Positions 50,436 to 61,988 of a DNA stretch of 64,000 nt are shown piece after piece; positions within the stretch are counted from its first letter, which is position 1; each line of letters begins with the position of its first letter. The DNA is from Asparagopsis taxiformis (Eukaryota; Rhodophyta; Florideophyceae; Bonnemaisoniales; Bonnemaisoniaceae), in contig JALQPE010003059.1 in assembly GCA_030407315.1 (NCBI GenBank), positions 62,001 through 126,000 on the forward strand. Reading direction: 5' to 3'. A program made the translations under genes and the position numbers. The notes under the pieces were generated by a model that was given only the letters and a program-made list of their open reading frames with translations, made no database searches and was not told where the DNA came from.

Positions 50436-53400
50436 CAACGGCGTAAACCCTGCGAACGTCAACGTTACCATAGGAGGACTGACAGAACCAGCGGCAACGG
50501 CCCCGGCCATAACTCCAGAGAACGTTCTGACACTGAGTTTGAGAGTCCTGTAGAATACGACTACGAAACCACAGATCCGAAAACTCCTAAGGACGGAGCC
50601 AGCAACGAAGAATGGGATAAATTCTTTGGAAAGTTGGAAGAGTACGTCGACAACTGGTGCGGAGTATACATCAAAGTCCCGAATCAATCTGCGGAATCAG
50701 TGTGGAATGATTTTACCTGTGAATTCTCTATCCCAACCCTCAACCAACTTACCTCAGACCAAGCAAGCAAAATACGCGAAACACTCATTAGAGAAGGAGT
50801 GGAAGTGTACCGCAAGCGAGGTTACTCGAAGAGGAAAGCATTGATAAACTGCTGGAAGAGTGAAGAATGCCCAAAGATTAAGAAAGATGAAGAAGAATCC
50901 GAAGCCGGTAGAGATACCACCCTGGAAGCGGCTGAGATCCCTGTTGAAGCAGCTGAGAAGGCAAATTCGATCTCGAATATCGTGGAAGCCAATATGAACA
51001 AACCGCAGCAGATCAATCAGGCGATTTCCGATACATCACATATTCTCTCGGACAATGAAAATGAGAAGAGCGAAAGAAAAGAAGAAACGTGCAACTACCA
51101 TGATACGACCGGTGGAAAAACGATTGGCCCAATTGACAGCACCCGGAGATCATCACTAGGTCTGCAAGGACTGATCAAAGCGTTTGGATCTAGACCGAAA
51201 TACAGCGGAATGTGGGACGAAGATCTGACGAGTGTCATCGAGGTCTTTGAACTATCTGCAGGGATGAGTAACGTATCAGAAGAAGAAAAACTCAACGGAA
51301 TTCCGATCATGTTGGATGGACCTGCACTCTCGTATTATAGTGCACATGTCAACGGGAAGACGAAGAAATATCAAGATGCGATTAACTTACTTCTATCGTG
51401 GTTCACATCAGAGGAACAGCGATCAAGATTGCTTCAAGAATGGCACGACACGAGACTGACATCGTGGTTCAGGAAAGGCCCTGACAAATCACAGTTAGAA
51501 GTCTTTCGTGATATGTCAACACGACTGACAATGGTGCAGCGCCAGTTGGATGTCAAATACCGGGATGACATCTTCCTACGCGACCAATTGGTAGCGGCAG
51601 TTGACTTGGATGAAGTCAAGCGAGCTCTAAAAATGCAGATGCCTTCTACTGCACATGATGCGAACCAGAAAATTGCATCACTTCTATCGAGCGAGCCTGG
51701 TTCAGCAGGAAGGGTACATGGCGGGGAGAGCGGGGAAGCGTTTTTCGGAATTACACAGCGATATAAAGGCGATGCGGAACGACGCGTTGGAAGCGGTAAG
51801 CGAAGAGGCAATGGAATGCGGAGAAAAAAGACGTCAAACTTTTCGAAAGTTAAGGGATGTTGGGTTTGCGGGAAAGACCATTTCGCGAACAAGTTCCACC
51901 CACGATCGGAAGTCGACAACGCACTCAAGCAGATGCGATCGCAAAACGCATTTGTATCGGTCGATGACGTATACAACACTTATTTCATCGAGGATAGCAG
52001 CGATGAGACAACAGAAAACGAAAGCGACGGAGACAGTGCACATTTCAATTCCGGACTGACAGTAGTTGAGATATCCGATCTCAATTCAAATCTGGAAACT
52101 GAGCTTTCAAATAAGGTCTTCTTACACTCGTGTGGATTCTTTACCGAACAGGCCAAAAATATGCAGAAAATGAATACGGCGATACGCGACAACGAGCGAC
52201 AGTCCGAGTTCAACGGCATAATTATCGACACCGGAGCAAATCGTTTAAGCTTAATGTGCATTCAGCAGTATCGTGCTTATTGCAGAGAGTTTGGACTTAT
52301 CGCGGACATCAGGCCACAGGGGAGAAATATTTACGGTCTCGGAAGCCGTCATACCTCCATCGGGATTGCGTCAATCCCCGTACCATTCCCAGAGTTTGGT
52401 CTCATCTGCGATATCAATTTTCATATCCTACGCGAAGACTGCAAATCATTACTGAGCAGGAAGGATCTCAAGAACACCGGAATCGATCTCAGCGTTCAAC
52501 GAGATTGCTTACACTTCAATGGAAAGGAGAAACCATTATCTGTAGAAAACGATCTTCTTGTTTACAGATGGTCGTCAGATGTTGCAATGTTTACTGGCGA
52601 GGAGCTCAGAAAACTACACCGTTCTTTCGGACACCCCTCCGTCAGAGCACTTTACAACCTCCTTAAACGAGCGCGACCTGAGGAATGCAAGCCAGACGTA
52701 CAAAACGCGATCCAACAGCTGGTAGATCGGTGCCGAATATGCACAAAGCTGGCTACAAAGCCAAAGCGATTCAAGTTAACAGTGGGTACCGAAGATGGCC
52801 AATTTAACAGCATTGTTGCTCTGGACATCATGTATTTGAACAGGAAACCAGTGCTGCACGCAGTGGACGAGGCTACACATTTCACAGCGGCATCATTTCT
52901 ACGCGACATATCTTCCAAAACTGTATGGAAGACATTTCTTTACATGTGGACAAATGTCTACATGGGGCCCCCGGATCATCTCCGGCTTGATCAAGGAACT
53001 CAGTTAACTTCCCAGGAATTCAAGGGAAATGCAGAAGCGGATGGTATACAACTCATCTACAGCCCCATCGAGAATCCTGCTTCAATGTCTCACGTCGAGC
53101 GATACCATGCTCCACTTCGAAAGGCGTTCAACAAGCTAAAATTGGATTTACCCTCTGACACCGACAACGATGTGCTGAAAATGGCGACACATTGTGTCAA
53201 TAGTACCGTCGGGCCAGAAGGCTTGTGCCCCATATTATGTGTATTTGGAGCAATTCCGAAACCAGCCCGAAAAGCACCTGCTCCACTACAGATCGCGCGA
53301 GCTAAGGCAATTGACGCAGCAATGGATGAGGTTCAGCGTGAACAAGCAAAGCGAAGGGTCACATTTGCGATGAAATACCGCGGCCCATACGGGAAAGAAA

Positions 53401-55214
53401 GCGAGGAACTCGATCGGCTCACCTTCGGAGCACCTGTGCGCGTATTCAGGCAAAAGACAGGCGAATGGGAAGGACCATACAAGTTTGTACACAAGGACGG
53501 CGAAACAGTAGTTGTCCAAATGCCTCGTGGAAGAAAGATTTTCAGATCTCACGTTGTTAAACCGGATAAGTCAACTATCAACGACCATGCCGAGCCACCC
53601 ATGGACCCTGTTGACACCGATACACCGACAACTGCAGAGTTGTGTTGCATATTCAACGATCCACCACACTCATCTGCATCATACATCACACCAACACCAT
53701 CCGACTGCACCTCCAAGTTCAAATTATCCCGCCAGAAAGAAATAGACGGACTAACAGCTGCAGGAGTATTCAAGATCGTCCCTCGTGATACGGTCCCGAA
53801 AGGAACAAGAGTATATGGTACCCGATGGGTAGACACAACCAAGAAAAGTGACGATGGTTCAATTGTGGAAAAATCACGTTTGGTGGCACAGAACTATAAG
53901 GACTACCAAAGCAGGGAGACACCCACAAAAGCTCCGACAATATCGCGATTTGGCCAGCGTTTATGCCTCTGTATAGGTGCCATGTATCCTGACATGACCC
54001 CCTTCACACGCGATATAACACAAGCCTATACTCAGAGCAAGGATACCCTATTACGAAAGGTCTATCTACAGCCACCGAAGGAAATGAGACTTCCGTATGA
54101 CCAAGTCTTATTAGCCGTGAAACCTCTCTACGGCATTCCGGAATCAGGCCTTTATTGGTTCATCACATATCGTGATCACCATGTCAATGAGCTTAAAATG
54201 ACATCCTGCACGGTTGACAAATGCATCTTATACCGGCACTATGAAGATGGAAACAATCGCACATTACCCGCATTAACTATACTCCAAGTAGATGACTCCT
54301 TCGGATTGGGTATAGATGAATTTCTTAACCTGGAAGAAGAAAAATCTTCCGCTTTCAAGACCAAGCCCCGACAATGCCTCAAACCCGGAGATTCATGCGC
54401 ATTCAATGGTTCAAAAATCACTCGCGAACAGTCACGAACCTATTCCTTGACTCAATCAGAGAAATTATCTACTCTGTCGAAACCTAACACCGATCCAGAC
54501 TACATCAGCATGCGTGCCAAAATACAATATGTCGCTACCACGTGCAGACCAGACATATCCAGCCCAACGCAGCTCATTACAGCAGACTTGGCAAAATCTT
54601 GTCCTTCATCAAAGAAACGGCTGAGGAAGATAATCGACTACTGTCTCAAAACGAGTGATGAAGGACTTCGATTCGTTCCACTACGCAGTGAGAGCCTGCG
54701 ACTCATACTTTTCAGCGATTCATCTTTCGGAAACGCGCCTGATCTATCTTCTCAGACTGGCTTTCTAATTGTCTTAGCAGACGACACCGGAGCAGCAAAT
54801 GTGATTCATTACGGCAGCAAAAAGTGCCGACGTGTGACTCGATCAGTAATGGCTGCAGAAGTACTTGCTTTGGTCAATGGGTACGACGAAGCTTATGTTG
54901 TCCAGCACACCATCCAAGAAGTACTCAACAGACGCATTCCTTTGGACGTTTACATAGACTCTCGTACAACTTTTAACTGCGTTGCCAAGAACGCCAAAAC
55001 CATTGAAAAACGACTGCAAATTGATGTGCAGATGCTACGCGAGTCGCATATAAAAGGCGAAATCAGGAAGATTGGATGGATACCAGGGACGGAAAACCCA
55101 GCCGATGCGTTAACCAAGCAAACAATACCTAAGGACGATCACCCATTACTTAAGCTAATGCGGACTAACAGAATGGATTTGAAGATTACTGGCTGGGCTG
55201 AAGTACATGAATGA
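50436..55214 (+). CDS. Copia gag-pol polyprotein
   Basis: From the first ATG (50634) 1526 aa. Gag (about 170-400), a zinc knuckle CWVCGKDH (about 408), aspartic protease IIDTGANRLS (about 529), integrase HHCC (HRSFGHPS...CRICTK, about 660-705) and DDE core (ALDIMY, RLDQGTQL, HVERYH; about 729, 784, 820). Reverse transcriptase follows with TRDITQAYTQS (about 1125) and the VDD active site in LQVDDSF (about 1218), then RNase H from SDSSFG (about 1360). The frame is open back to 50436 without an ATG. A start at 50428 (MSDNGVNPANVN) lies in another frame and stops at 50551-50553, which suggests the true gag start is offset by a one-base shift or by frameshifting. Confidence 0.9.
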   Translation, partial: QRRKPCERQRYHRRTDRTSGNGPGHNSRERSDTEFESPVEYDYETTDPKTPKDGASNEEWDKFFGKLEEYVDNWCGVYIKVPNQSAESVWNDFTCEFSIPTLNQLTSDQASKIRETLIREGVEVYRKRGYSKRKALINCWKSEECPKIKKDEEESEAGRDTTLEAAEIPVEAAEKANSISNIVEANMNKPQQINQAISDTSHILSDNENEKSERKEETCNYHDTTGGKTIGPIDSTRRSSLGLQGLIKAFGSRPKYSGMWDEDLTSVIEVFELSAGMSNVSEEEKLNGIPIMLDGPALSYYSAHVNGKTKKYQDAINLLLSWFTSEEQRSRLLQEWHDTRLTSWFRKGPDKSQLEVFRDMSTRLTMVQRQLDVKYRDDIFLRDQLVAAVDLDEVKRALKMQMPSTAHDANQKIASLLSSEPGSAGRVHGGESGEAFFGITQRYKGDAERRVGSGKRRGNGMRRKKTSNFSKVKGCWVCGKDHFANKFHPRSEVDNALKQMRSQNAFVSVDDVYNTYFIEDSSDETTENESDGDSAHFNSGLTVVEISDLNSNLETELSNKVFLHSCGFFTEQAKNMQKMNTAIRDNERQSEFNGIIIDTGANRLSLMCIQQYRAYCREFGLIADIRPQGRNIYGLGSRHTSIGIASIPVPFPEFGLICDINFHILREDCKSLLSRKDLKNTGIDLSVQRDCLHFNGKEKPLSVENDLLVYRWSSDVAMFTGEELRKLHRSFGHPSVRALYNLLKRARPEECKPDVQNAIQQLVDRCRICTKLATKPKRFKLTVGTEDGQFNSIVALDIMYLNRKPVLHAVDEATHFTAASFLRDISSKTVWKTFLYMWTNVYMGPPDHLRLDQGTQLTSQEFKGNAEADGIQLIYSPIENPASMSHVERYHAPLRKAFNKLKLDLPSDTDNDVLKMATHCVNSTVGPEGLCPILCVFGAIPKPARKAPAPLQIARAKAIDAAMDEVQREQAKRRVTFAMKYRGPYGKESEELDRLTFGAPVRVFRQKTGEWEGPYKFVHKDGETVVVQMPRGRKIFRSHVVKPDKSTINDHAEPPMDPVDTDTPTTAELCCIFNDPPHSSASYITPTPSDCTSKFKLSRQKEIDGLTAAGVFKIVPRDTVPKGTRVYGTRWVDTTKKSDDGSIVEKSRLVAQNYKDYQSRETPTKAPTISRFGQRLCLCIGAMYPDMTPFTRDITQAYTQSKDTLLRKVYLQPPKEMRLPYDQVLLAVKPLYGIPESGLYWFITYRDHHVNELKMTSCTVDKCILYRHYEDGNNRTLPALTILQVDDSFGLGIDEFLNLEEEKSSAFKTKPRQCLKPGDSCAFNGSKITREQSRTYSLTQSEKLSTLSKPNTDPDYISMRAKIQYVATTCRPDISSPTQLITADLAKSCPSSKKRLRKIIDYCLKTSDEGLRFVPLRSESLRLILFSDSSFGNAPDLSSQTGFLIVLADDTGAANVIHYGSKKCRRVTRSVMAAEVLALVNGYDEAYVVQHTIQEVLNRRIPLDVYIDSRTTFNCVAKNAKTIEKRLQIDVQMLRESHIKGEIRKIGWIPGTENPADALTKQTIPKDDHPLLKLMRTNRMDLKITGWAEVHE

Positions 55215-55242
55215 ATACTTCAATAGAGAAAAAAACTTCTAG

Positions 55243-55827
55243 TGTCGTGGATCAAAATTGCACCCGAACCACCGTACAATTAGGGAGACAGTATTGTCTT
55301 TGCGAGACAATTATACACCGAAGACAGTCGATTACCCGAGATCGGGAAACCCTCCGATCTGGAAAGGATCAGCGCCCGCATCAAGGCCGAACGGTCCAGT
55401 AATTCGTGTATTTAATCTAGAGAACAGATTGCTAGAGCTAGAGAGAATCAACGAAATGAACAATTAACCAACAACAAACCACCCGATTGCATACGCATCA
55501 GTAACCCCGTTACACCAACCAACCTGCTGATTACCCCGGGCTCTTAGCCCTGAAATAACTGAGGATTGGCTCACCACCTCGCTGATTACTCCGGGCTATT
55601 AGCCCTGAAATAACTGGAGACTGGAATATTCGCTTCGCTGATTACTCCGGGCTCGACGCCCTGAAATAACTGGAAGTGGATTGCAACCTGGCTGATTACC
55701 CCGGACACCCGTCCTGAAATAACAACAGGAAGCGCAATACTTTGTTGACGAATACCCCGGGTGCCCCCACCCTGAATTAACGAGACAAGTTAAGTACTTA
55801 AACTATCAAAAAAGACATCCAGCGACA
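55243..55827 (+). repeat. 3' LTR of the Copia element (585 bp)
   Basis: Direct repeat of 49714-50298. Preceded by an A/G-rich tract (ATAGAGAAAAAAA) at 55223-55235 that may be the polypurine tract. Confidence 0.95.
55526..55781 (+). repeat. Hairpin array, 3' LTR copy
   Basis: Same five units as 49997-50252, shifted by 5,529 bp, with no difference noticed. Confidence 0.8.
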
Positions 55828-56463
55828 GATTTGTTCTGTTGATGCACACGTCGTGCACAGCGTAAGAACACACGAGATGTGGACAGAGCGATACGATGAA
55901 TTCTCCATGGTTCGTGAACTGATATCCCGAGCCCAGCAATTTTCCACACCCTCAGTATTTATGACCAACTGGCAAACTGGCGTAGTCTTGGGATTAGAAC
56001 CATAATTGACGTACTCTCCTGCACTATAATCTCTTTCGTACCGTCTCCTATCATTACTCGCTATTTGCACCTAACACCATACATGAATCAGACAGTGATC
56101 GGTGTGCTTCTCAGGGAAGCCAACGATTTCTTTAAGTGAATTAGGGTGCTGCAACAAGACAAGTTGATACTCTATCAGCTAGCATCGCACCCCACATTTG
56201 CCCGCAATGATTTTCATTCCCAATACTTGAAACATGTCCTTTGGTATCGTTCTGGTTTCATCTACATGAGCGAGAAGGATACTGACGATTTGTGATTCAA
56301 CCATGCAGTATATTCAAGATATGCGGATGAAAGAATTTGAACAGCACTTGAAACGAGCCATTTTCGTAATCAGGTACGAGTACAAACTTCGCAGCCAGAT
56401 AGGGTGATTGGTATACAATTCGCAACAATAGAGATCAGCAAAAATGTCCAATTGGGAGTGATT
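55828..56463. other. Intergenic region, no gene seen
   Basis: Begins with the right target duplication GATTT. Nothing else supportable. Confidence 0.4.
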
Positions 56464-56691
56464 TTAACTGCCGGTTACTGGACTATGTGGGGTCTTGAAT
56501 GATGACGCAGCATTAGGTGGTATGTTTGGAGTCGTTTCAAACTGTGAGGATCTGGGCGCATTCTCAAATATAGACGGAAACACAAAGGTTGAGATGCCAT
56601 CACGGTATGGTTTTCCTGAGTTCTGCTGTTCACCAAGTCTCGACTGTTTGCAGGACTTGCGTGCGCCATGGAAGTTCTTGAAGAATTTCAT
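56464..56691 (-). CDS. YRDGIST-motif protein, member 8 (75 aa)
   Basis: Unknown function. A 75-aa protein starting MKFFKNFHGARKS, with a basic N-terminus, a divergent core YRDGISTFVFPSIF at residues 29-42 (Met-Leu changed to Val-Phe) followed by ENAP, and a Pro/Ser/Thr-rich tail ending TPHSPVTGS. The frame is open 126 nt further upstream but that part overlaps a strong TATATAAAAC element (56774-56785) and lacks the MK start, so 56691 is preferred. It is far from the main cluster, on the minus strand, next to a secreted Cys-rich gene. Soluble; no signal peptide. Confidence 0.8.
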   Translation of the reverse strand: MKFFKNFHGARKSCKQSRLGEQQNSGKPYRDGISTFVFPSIFENAPRSSQFETTPNIPPNAASSFKTPHSPVTGS

Positions 56692-56773
56692 TGGGAAGGT
56701 TTTCGAAGCTGGTGGAAATTTTTGATACAGATGGATGAGCGGAACGATGTTGCAAAAGTCCCGAGCTAGTATA

Positions 56774-56785
56774 GTTTTATATATC
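56774..56785 (-). promoter_or_regulatory. TATA box of YRDGIST member 8
   Basis: ATATATAAAAC on the minus strand, about 85 nt before the ATG at 56691. Confidence 0.6.
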
Positions 56786-57522
56786 GACACAGAGAATATG
56801 TCACAGAAATTGTACACCGGTTGGAATACAGCGAGTTTTCTTCGAAAATCGATGGTGAGCAGAGTGCCGGATGTGCAGAGACGAATTTATGATCAGATTG
56901 GTCCATCCCTGATTTATTCGCCTGAACTTCGATGCGTGATGGGTGCAATCACATGTTTGACTCTGGTGAGACATAAGTCAGGCCTATCACGGCACTTGGA
57001 TCCGATTATTCCGTCGCCTGTATTCAACGGTTTGCTAGGTGCATGTTTACTCCTGCCCTGATTGGCTGTCAGAACAACTACAGTATTTAAATATCGATCT
57101 TTGCGATGTACAGTACACGTCTTTGTATACGAAAAACCACCTGCGTTTTGTTTCTCCGTTGCGATCATTTTCGTCACGATAACAAGAATTACGACCAATA
57201 TTATGTATGATAGTAGGTACTCCATACTAGTGCGTTCAATTTGATGATCTGTCTGTGGGTGTCGCATTCTCGAACTCCCATGTGAGTGTCTGGTTGAGAG
57301 GGAACTTCAAGTTTACACAGTCCCCCGGAACAGGTCTAGGGGATCCAATGCCACACATGACACATTCAGGCAAACAAAAGAACCAATACAGATTTACTGA
57401 ATCCATCCAAACCGTGTACTCTTCAGCATAAACTGAACATGAATCAAACTCAACTTGATTATCAATTATTCAAACAAACGCAATATAAGACTTCAATCAT
57501 CATGAGTATTGATCACCGCGGA
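56786..57522. other. Intergenic region, no gene seen
   Basis: No supportable gene. Contains the downstream region of the minus-strand secreted gene ending at 57523. Confidence 0.4.
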
Positions 57523-58152
57523 TCATGAAGAGATCACAGGTGGTCCAATAGTAACCGGAGGGAATGAAGGCTGGTATAGCAGAACCAGTCTTGAAATGCC
57601 GGGTGATCTGAACGTCAGCCTCGTCCTGCCAAACGTAGCTGAATATCCACTAACTTGCTGGAGAGAAAGGAGTGCGTTACTGAATACAAACATTGGTGCA
57701 CCACCGGAGCAGTTGCGAGTATTAATAAAGAACAAACAGGCCCTTCCTCTGTTCACAAACCTGATACTTGCACAGCCAAACCCTTGGTTTACAAAGCTTG
57801 TTCCGCAGCCACCAGACGAGATTCTACATGCAACAAGTCGTGAAGAAGATCCTGCAATACCCGGTCCTGTTCCAACAGGTCGAATCAACGTCCTCTGCGC
57901 ACACCAGGACCCTCTTCGAGATCTACCATCAATCACAACGACGCACGGCTGCACAGAGCAGTTCTCTCTTCTTCTACATTCCCGCCTCGCAACTAGAGCT
58001 CCCCGACGACCTGGACGACAGTTGTGGGGGCATTGTAGAGCAGGCTGTCGATTCAGAAAGCTTGGGAGGTTCTCATTCTTGCTTTTATCCGGAGCAGCGT
58101 ATGTAGCCACAGCGAGATAAAGGAGGACGAATGTGAGCGCAGTAGCACGCAT
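57523..58152 (-). CDS. Secreted Cys-rich protein, third paralogue (209 aa)
   Basis: The ATG at 58152 gives MRATALTFVLLYLAVATYAAP, a clear signal peptide (1-20). Module 1 (about 38-85): CPHNCRPGRRGALVARREC...NCSVQPCVVV...SWCAQR. Module 2 (about 95-190): GPGIAGSSSRLVACRIS...SFVNQGFGCASIRF...CLFFINTRNCSGGAPMFVFSNAL...YSATFGRTRLTFRSPG. It matches the 34731-35990 and 39309-39926 proteins module by module and ends with a short Pro-rich tail instead of APVTA repeats. TATAAAAG lies 102 nt upstream (58254-58261). Extracellular, function unknown. All three paralogues are on the minus strand but far apart. Confidence 0.85.
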   Translation of the reverse strand: MRATALTFVLLYLAVATYAAPDKSKNENLPSFLNRQPALQCPHNCRPGRRGALVARRECRRRENCSVQPCVVVIDGRSRRGSWCAQRTLIRPVGTGPGIAGSSSRLVACRISSGGCGTSFVNQGFGCASIRFVNRGRACLFFINTRNCSGGAPMFVFSNALLSLQQVSGYSATFGRTRLTFRSPGISRLVLLYQPSFPPVTIGPPVISS

Positions 58153-58253
58153 TATAGATAGAATGGAAGAATCTACAGATGTCAACTGCGGTTGATATCT
58201 GCTAGGTTGACGGAACAGGTATCTATGGGAAGATGATATGCAACTCGACCCAG

Positions 58254-58261
58254 CTTTTATA
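58254..58261 (-). promoter_or_regulatory. TATA box of the third Cys-rich paralogue
   Basis: TATAAAAG on the minus strand, 102 nt before the start codon at 58152. Confidence 0.6.
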
Positions 58262-61200
58262 TGTGTTGGGGGTGCTCTATAAGATCTGTGAGACGGGCTC
58301 ACATAGCGCCATCGTCCAAGTGCCACTTCAGCTGTTCGGTTTTTGGGTGATTGTTGAGACGTGTCGTTCTCGTTTCTTATGAAAAGTTGGCTTCGTCATC
58401 GGTAGTATATTAAAAAGGTAACCTTTGATTTGGAGGGAAGACACATCAGACTTGAAAAACTGGCTTCTTTGATACCGGCGGATACATACATAGACTTAAG
58501 AATTGGCGGTTCTTGCAAAAAGCTCAATGTTGATGTTGCAAATGAGCATTTCACGAATGAATTCAGTGTGCGTCCCCTCCAAGGGTTTCGCGCAGTATCC
58601 GACCCTTGAGCTTTGCAAAGTGGAACGGTTTAACGAGGTAGGATCGTGACTTGGGTGGAATTCGGGGCTATCGAGCAGTTGAGAGTATTGCTGTGTGTCA
58701 TTGCCATATCCGTTTCCCGCCAAAACATTAATTTTTCACTATAGGTCACAGTAAATCCTACAATTGGTAACCGAAGCGTGTTCTATTCTTTTGGCGTAAG
58801 ATGACGGGTGAGGAACAAATGTTGTTGTTCCCAGCGCCTCATCACAGTTGTACAGTCGAAAGGATGACGCGCGTCTTGGCGATGGCGCACAATCGTGTGA
58901 AGGACACATATTCTCAATTGGCTAACTCTCAGACAAGAATTTGTTTTAAGTTTGTAATGGGTGAACTGATATTCCAAACGACTTGATTTGATCCATTGAA
59001 CTAGGTTAGATGGAAGGGGTAACGATAGTGTCCCCAGGCATGAAACTTTCCACCGTGTGAGATGCTTCTTGTTGCTGTTTGAAAGCCAACGGCAACTTCA
59101 AGTTGGCCACCCCCAATCACATGCACTTCCTCGCCTGTTCCAACTAGATGTGAGCTCGTTGATGATTGGAGTGGAGCGAGTCTGTACGTAATGGCTCGCA
59201 TGGCGCCGGATCACGATATGGGATGTAATGGCATGATTTCTCGTTTCAACTGCACCTGCGGTTCTCGCACATGGTATGTTCACGTACGAGTGGAATGTAT
59301 GTGACAGCGAGACGTAGTAGTGATATATATATTACTTCTTCTCAACTGTTTAGGGTTGGGATTGTGTTCCAATCACGTTTCCACATCACAGGTTCCACTC
59401 TTACCAAGACGTGATGCAGTGGAATTGCAGTGATTCATTGCCTCGCTCCACTTGGGCTCGAAAGTTGCATACGCTTGCGAGAGAAACGCTGCAAGAGCAA
59501 TGCAGCGAGTTTCAGCCATTCTGTCTGTAGATGCACCACTCTTCTGCAGTTTGTCGTTTTTAAGCGTTATGCGAAACATCTGGACCATATCGTACCCTAA
59601 CGTTGGATGCAATATCCACGCTTTCTATTGGAACATCAAAGATTCTTCGCTGTAATTGGACGAAGGACATGCGCAGGCGACCACGGCCGATCCAACGGAT
59701 GTGCTCATACTTTTTGGTGTGCTATGCTTCTCGCGTGTTTTCGATATCTGCTGGCCTATTCAAACGCGTCATCCCGATACATTGCAGTGGCTGACAAGCA
59801 CAGCTACACACCCAAACTCGATACTCCTTCATGTATCTATTAGGCATGGCAAGCAAGAACTTTCGTATAACAAACTCGCGAGCATGAAAGCTTTTCATGC
59901 TTACAAAGCATATGATCTCGGATATTTCATATCGTCCAATAGTTTTCGAAAGCTGTGGTTAACACGAAACTTTGGAAAGAGTTGGAGATCACGAGTCTGC
60001 AAAAATATCTCTGAAGCTGGACAAGTCGTAGAGTTGCACGCGGTATCTGAAGCTCGCTGCCTTGGCGGTCGCTCCTTTCTCTGTACTGATTTCCTCTTGC
60101 AGTGGAAGCTGAACTGCCGCTTAAACTGACCTGCGTTAGCTGCAGGATGATTTCTGTAGTGCACAGTCTGCACATCCACATTACACCACTATCTTGAGGT
60201 GGAAGTAGGCTGGCTACAATATCAATGTACAACCCAACTTTCTTCACGCACACCATTTCCTTCGCAATTGGTAATTGATCCCGCTGATGGGTAATTACGG
60301 GATATTCATTTTCTTATCTTTCCAGTGCAGTTTCATCACTCGTAAATTTTCCGTGTGAGTGTCACATTAAACTTTATTCATCATCTGTGTATATCAATAA
60401 CAGTGTCACAAAACATTGAATCAAACATTGGCTCGACAATGTATTCTAAATCTACTGCAAATTATTTTCTACATCGAAATTTAATTCAAATTGATGTAAT
60501 TTAAGTTGTGTTCTGTCCACGTGCGTGCATGATGACATGAGAGCACTTTGGCCAAGAAGTGTACAGCATCACATCCCCCGCACCATCTAATTTGTGCACA
60601 ATGTAGCCTCCTCACGTGACAATCTATCTACACAAGGCGCTCTACTGACATTCATGGAAGTGCGCAACACAAGAATTCAACCTCCCCAACTGCAACCGAA
60701 TGATGACCTGTCAACATGACTCCACATCGCAGGTCCCCGCACGCGCTTATAGGTTACATGACCACAAATCAAAGTTGTAACTATTGAGAAGGGCTCACGT
60801 TGTGACCACGCCCATCGTTCCTCATGCGCGTGAGTATTCGCAGTAATTTGCGTGCGTACCAATCGACTGTAATCTATCATCTCATGTGCGCATCAATTCA
60901 TTCCCATTGTCCAGCGTCATCCTACTCATGTAAAATTCCACTGCTCGTAACGAGCTAATTTTACACTGAATCCAGCTGTGTACACACATCCCAGTGGTAA
61001 GAACAATTCAAAGCAGTCTCCGTTCCCAAAATTGGCTCCGTCTGTCCTGCGCTTCCCCCTTCACGGTTTGTATTGCGATTGACGCGTCGCATCGAGGTAT
61101 ACAGTCGGGAAACGGGTTCCGTTACGGTACACCGTGGTACACCAGGGTACCCTAAGGGTACCGCCCGCGACTCGAGGTGTAATCAGTATTTACAGCACAG

Positions 61201-61934
61201 TAAGTTGTATGTGTGAGGGATGTGCAGTCGTCGAAAATAGTCCGAGCTATACATGGGCATGTCGTAATCCATTCGCAGAGATCGAGGGGCCAATGATCGG
61301 ACGTTCATCCACCGGTGTACTTCTTAGAAACACAATGACACCAATGCGTTCACACAAGATTCGCGCCGGCACCCAAGTGCACAGCTCGTGACAGCAGTCA
61401 TGGGTCATTTGATTTAGATTGTGCTGTGTAGAATTTGTACAACTCGCATTCACATTCCTCACGCATCCGCCATATCGAGCGTCTACACTTAGCACAAACT
61501 GCTGCTGTCCGAGCACTCACAGATTCCCAGATCCAGAATGGAACCCGTCGCTCGTCCGCTGTCATATTTCACAATTCACACTGCCCATTCATTCCACTTT
61601 CTCGTCATGCTGCCCGTGCCCACTTACACGATTAGCAGATAAAGCTAGCTGAGCACTGTAACATCGATTGACATCTCCGGTTGATACATTTCCTCCGCAC
61701 CCATCCCATTCGCTGTTGCATTCTACGCCAGGCCCGTTCGGCTATTGCTGGTCTTTCTCGGATCACATCCGTCCTTGCTTGCTGCCAGCACCCATTTCCT
61801 CAATGTCAATGGCATGGGCTATTTCCGTCCAGCCCCTGCCATTCAGCTCAATCTACCAATCTGCGCTGTTCTTTCCCATCGCACTATCCCCACCATAGTC
61901 ACACTTCTCCCTCCGGATGATCCCTTCTCCGCAG
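58262..61934. other. Long intergenic region, no firm gene
   Basis: Several open frames of 60-150 codons on both strands (e.g. 59656-60129 plus, 59373-59612 minus) but none with recognisable similarity or a convincing start. A KpnI-type palindrome GGTACCCTAAGGGTACC sits at about 61145. From 61500 to 61930 the plus strand is pyrimidine-rich, as expected for the promoter of the next gene. Confidence 0.35.
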
Positions 61935-61940
61935 TATAAA
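61935..61940 (+). promoter_or_regulatory. TATA box of the Cys-module gene
   Basis: TATAAA, 119 nt before the ATG at 62054, after a long C/T-rich stretch. Confidence 0.6.
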
Positions 61941-61987
61941 TTGCCCGACTTTGCTCACCCCAACCATCACCTCACCACCACTCACCC

Positions 61988-61988
<1 letters not shown>

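Larger units (their letters stand above)
49714..55827 (+). mobile_element. Copia-type LTR retrotransposon, nearly intact
   Basis: A 6,114-bp element with 585-bp LTRs (49714-50298 and 55243-55827), both TG...CA and apparently identical, flanked by a 5-bp duplication GATTT (49709-49713, 55828-55832). One long gag-pol frame (50634-55214) has all Copia domains in order, integrase before reverse transcriptase. Identical LTRs and an uninterrupted frame mean very recent insertion. The sequence following the 5' LTR (GTTATATAACTTTGAC) does not match the usual initiator-Met primer site, so the primer is unclear. Confidence 0.95.

Noticed and set aside
49714..55827. CRISPR-like array from the regular 55-bp units in the LTR
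   Set aside because: Units are themselves repeats with varying stems, inside a eukaryotic retrotransposon LTR; no spacer structure or cas genes.
59656..60129. 157-aa plus-strand frame
   Set aside because: No recognisable domain, no promoter-like element, and overlapping frames of similar length on the other strand.
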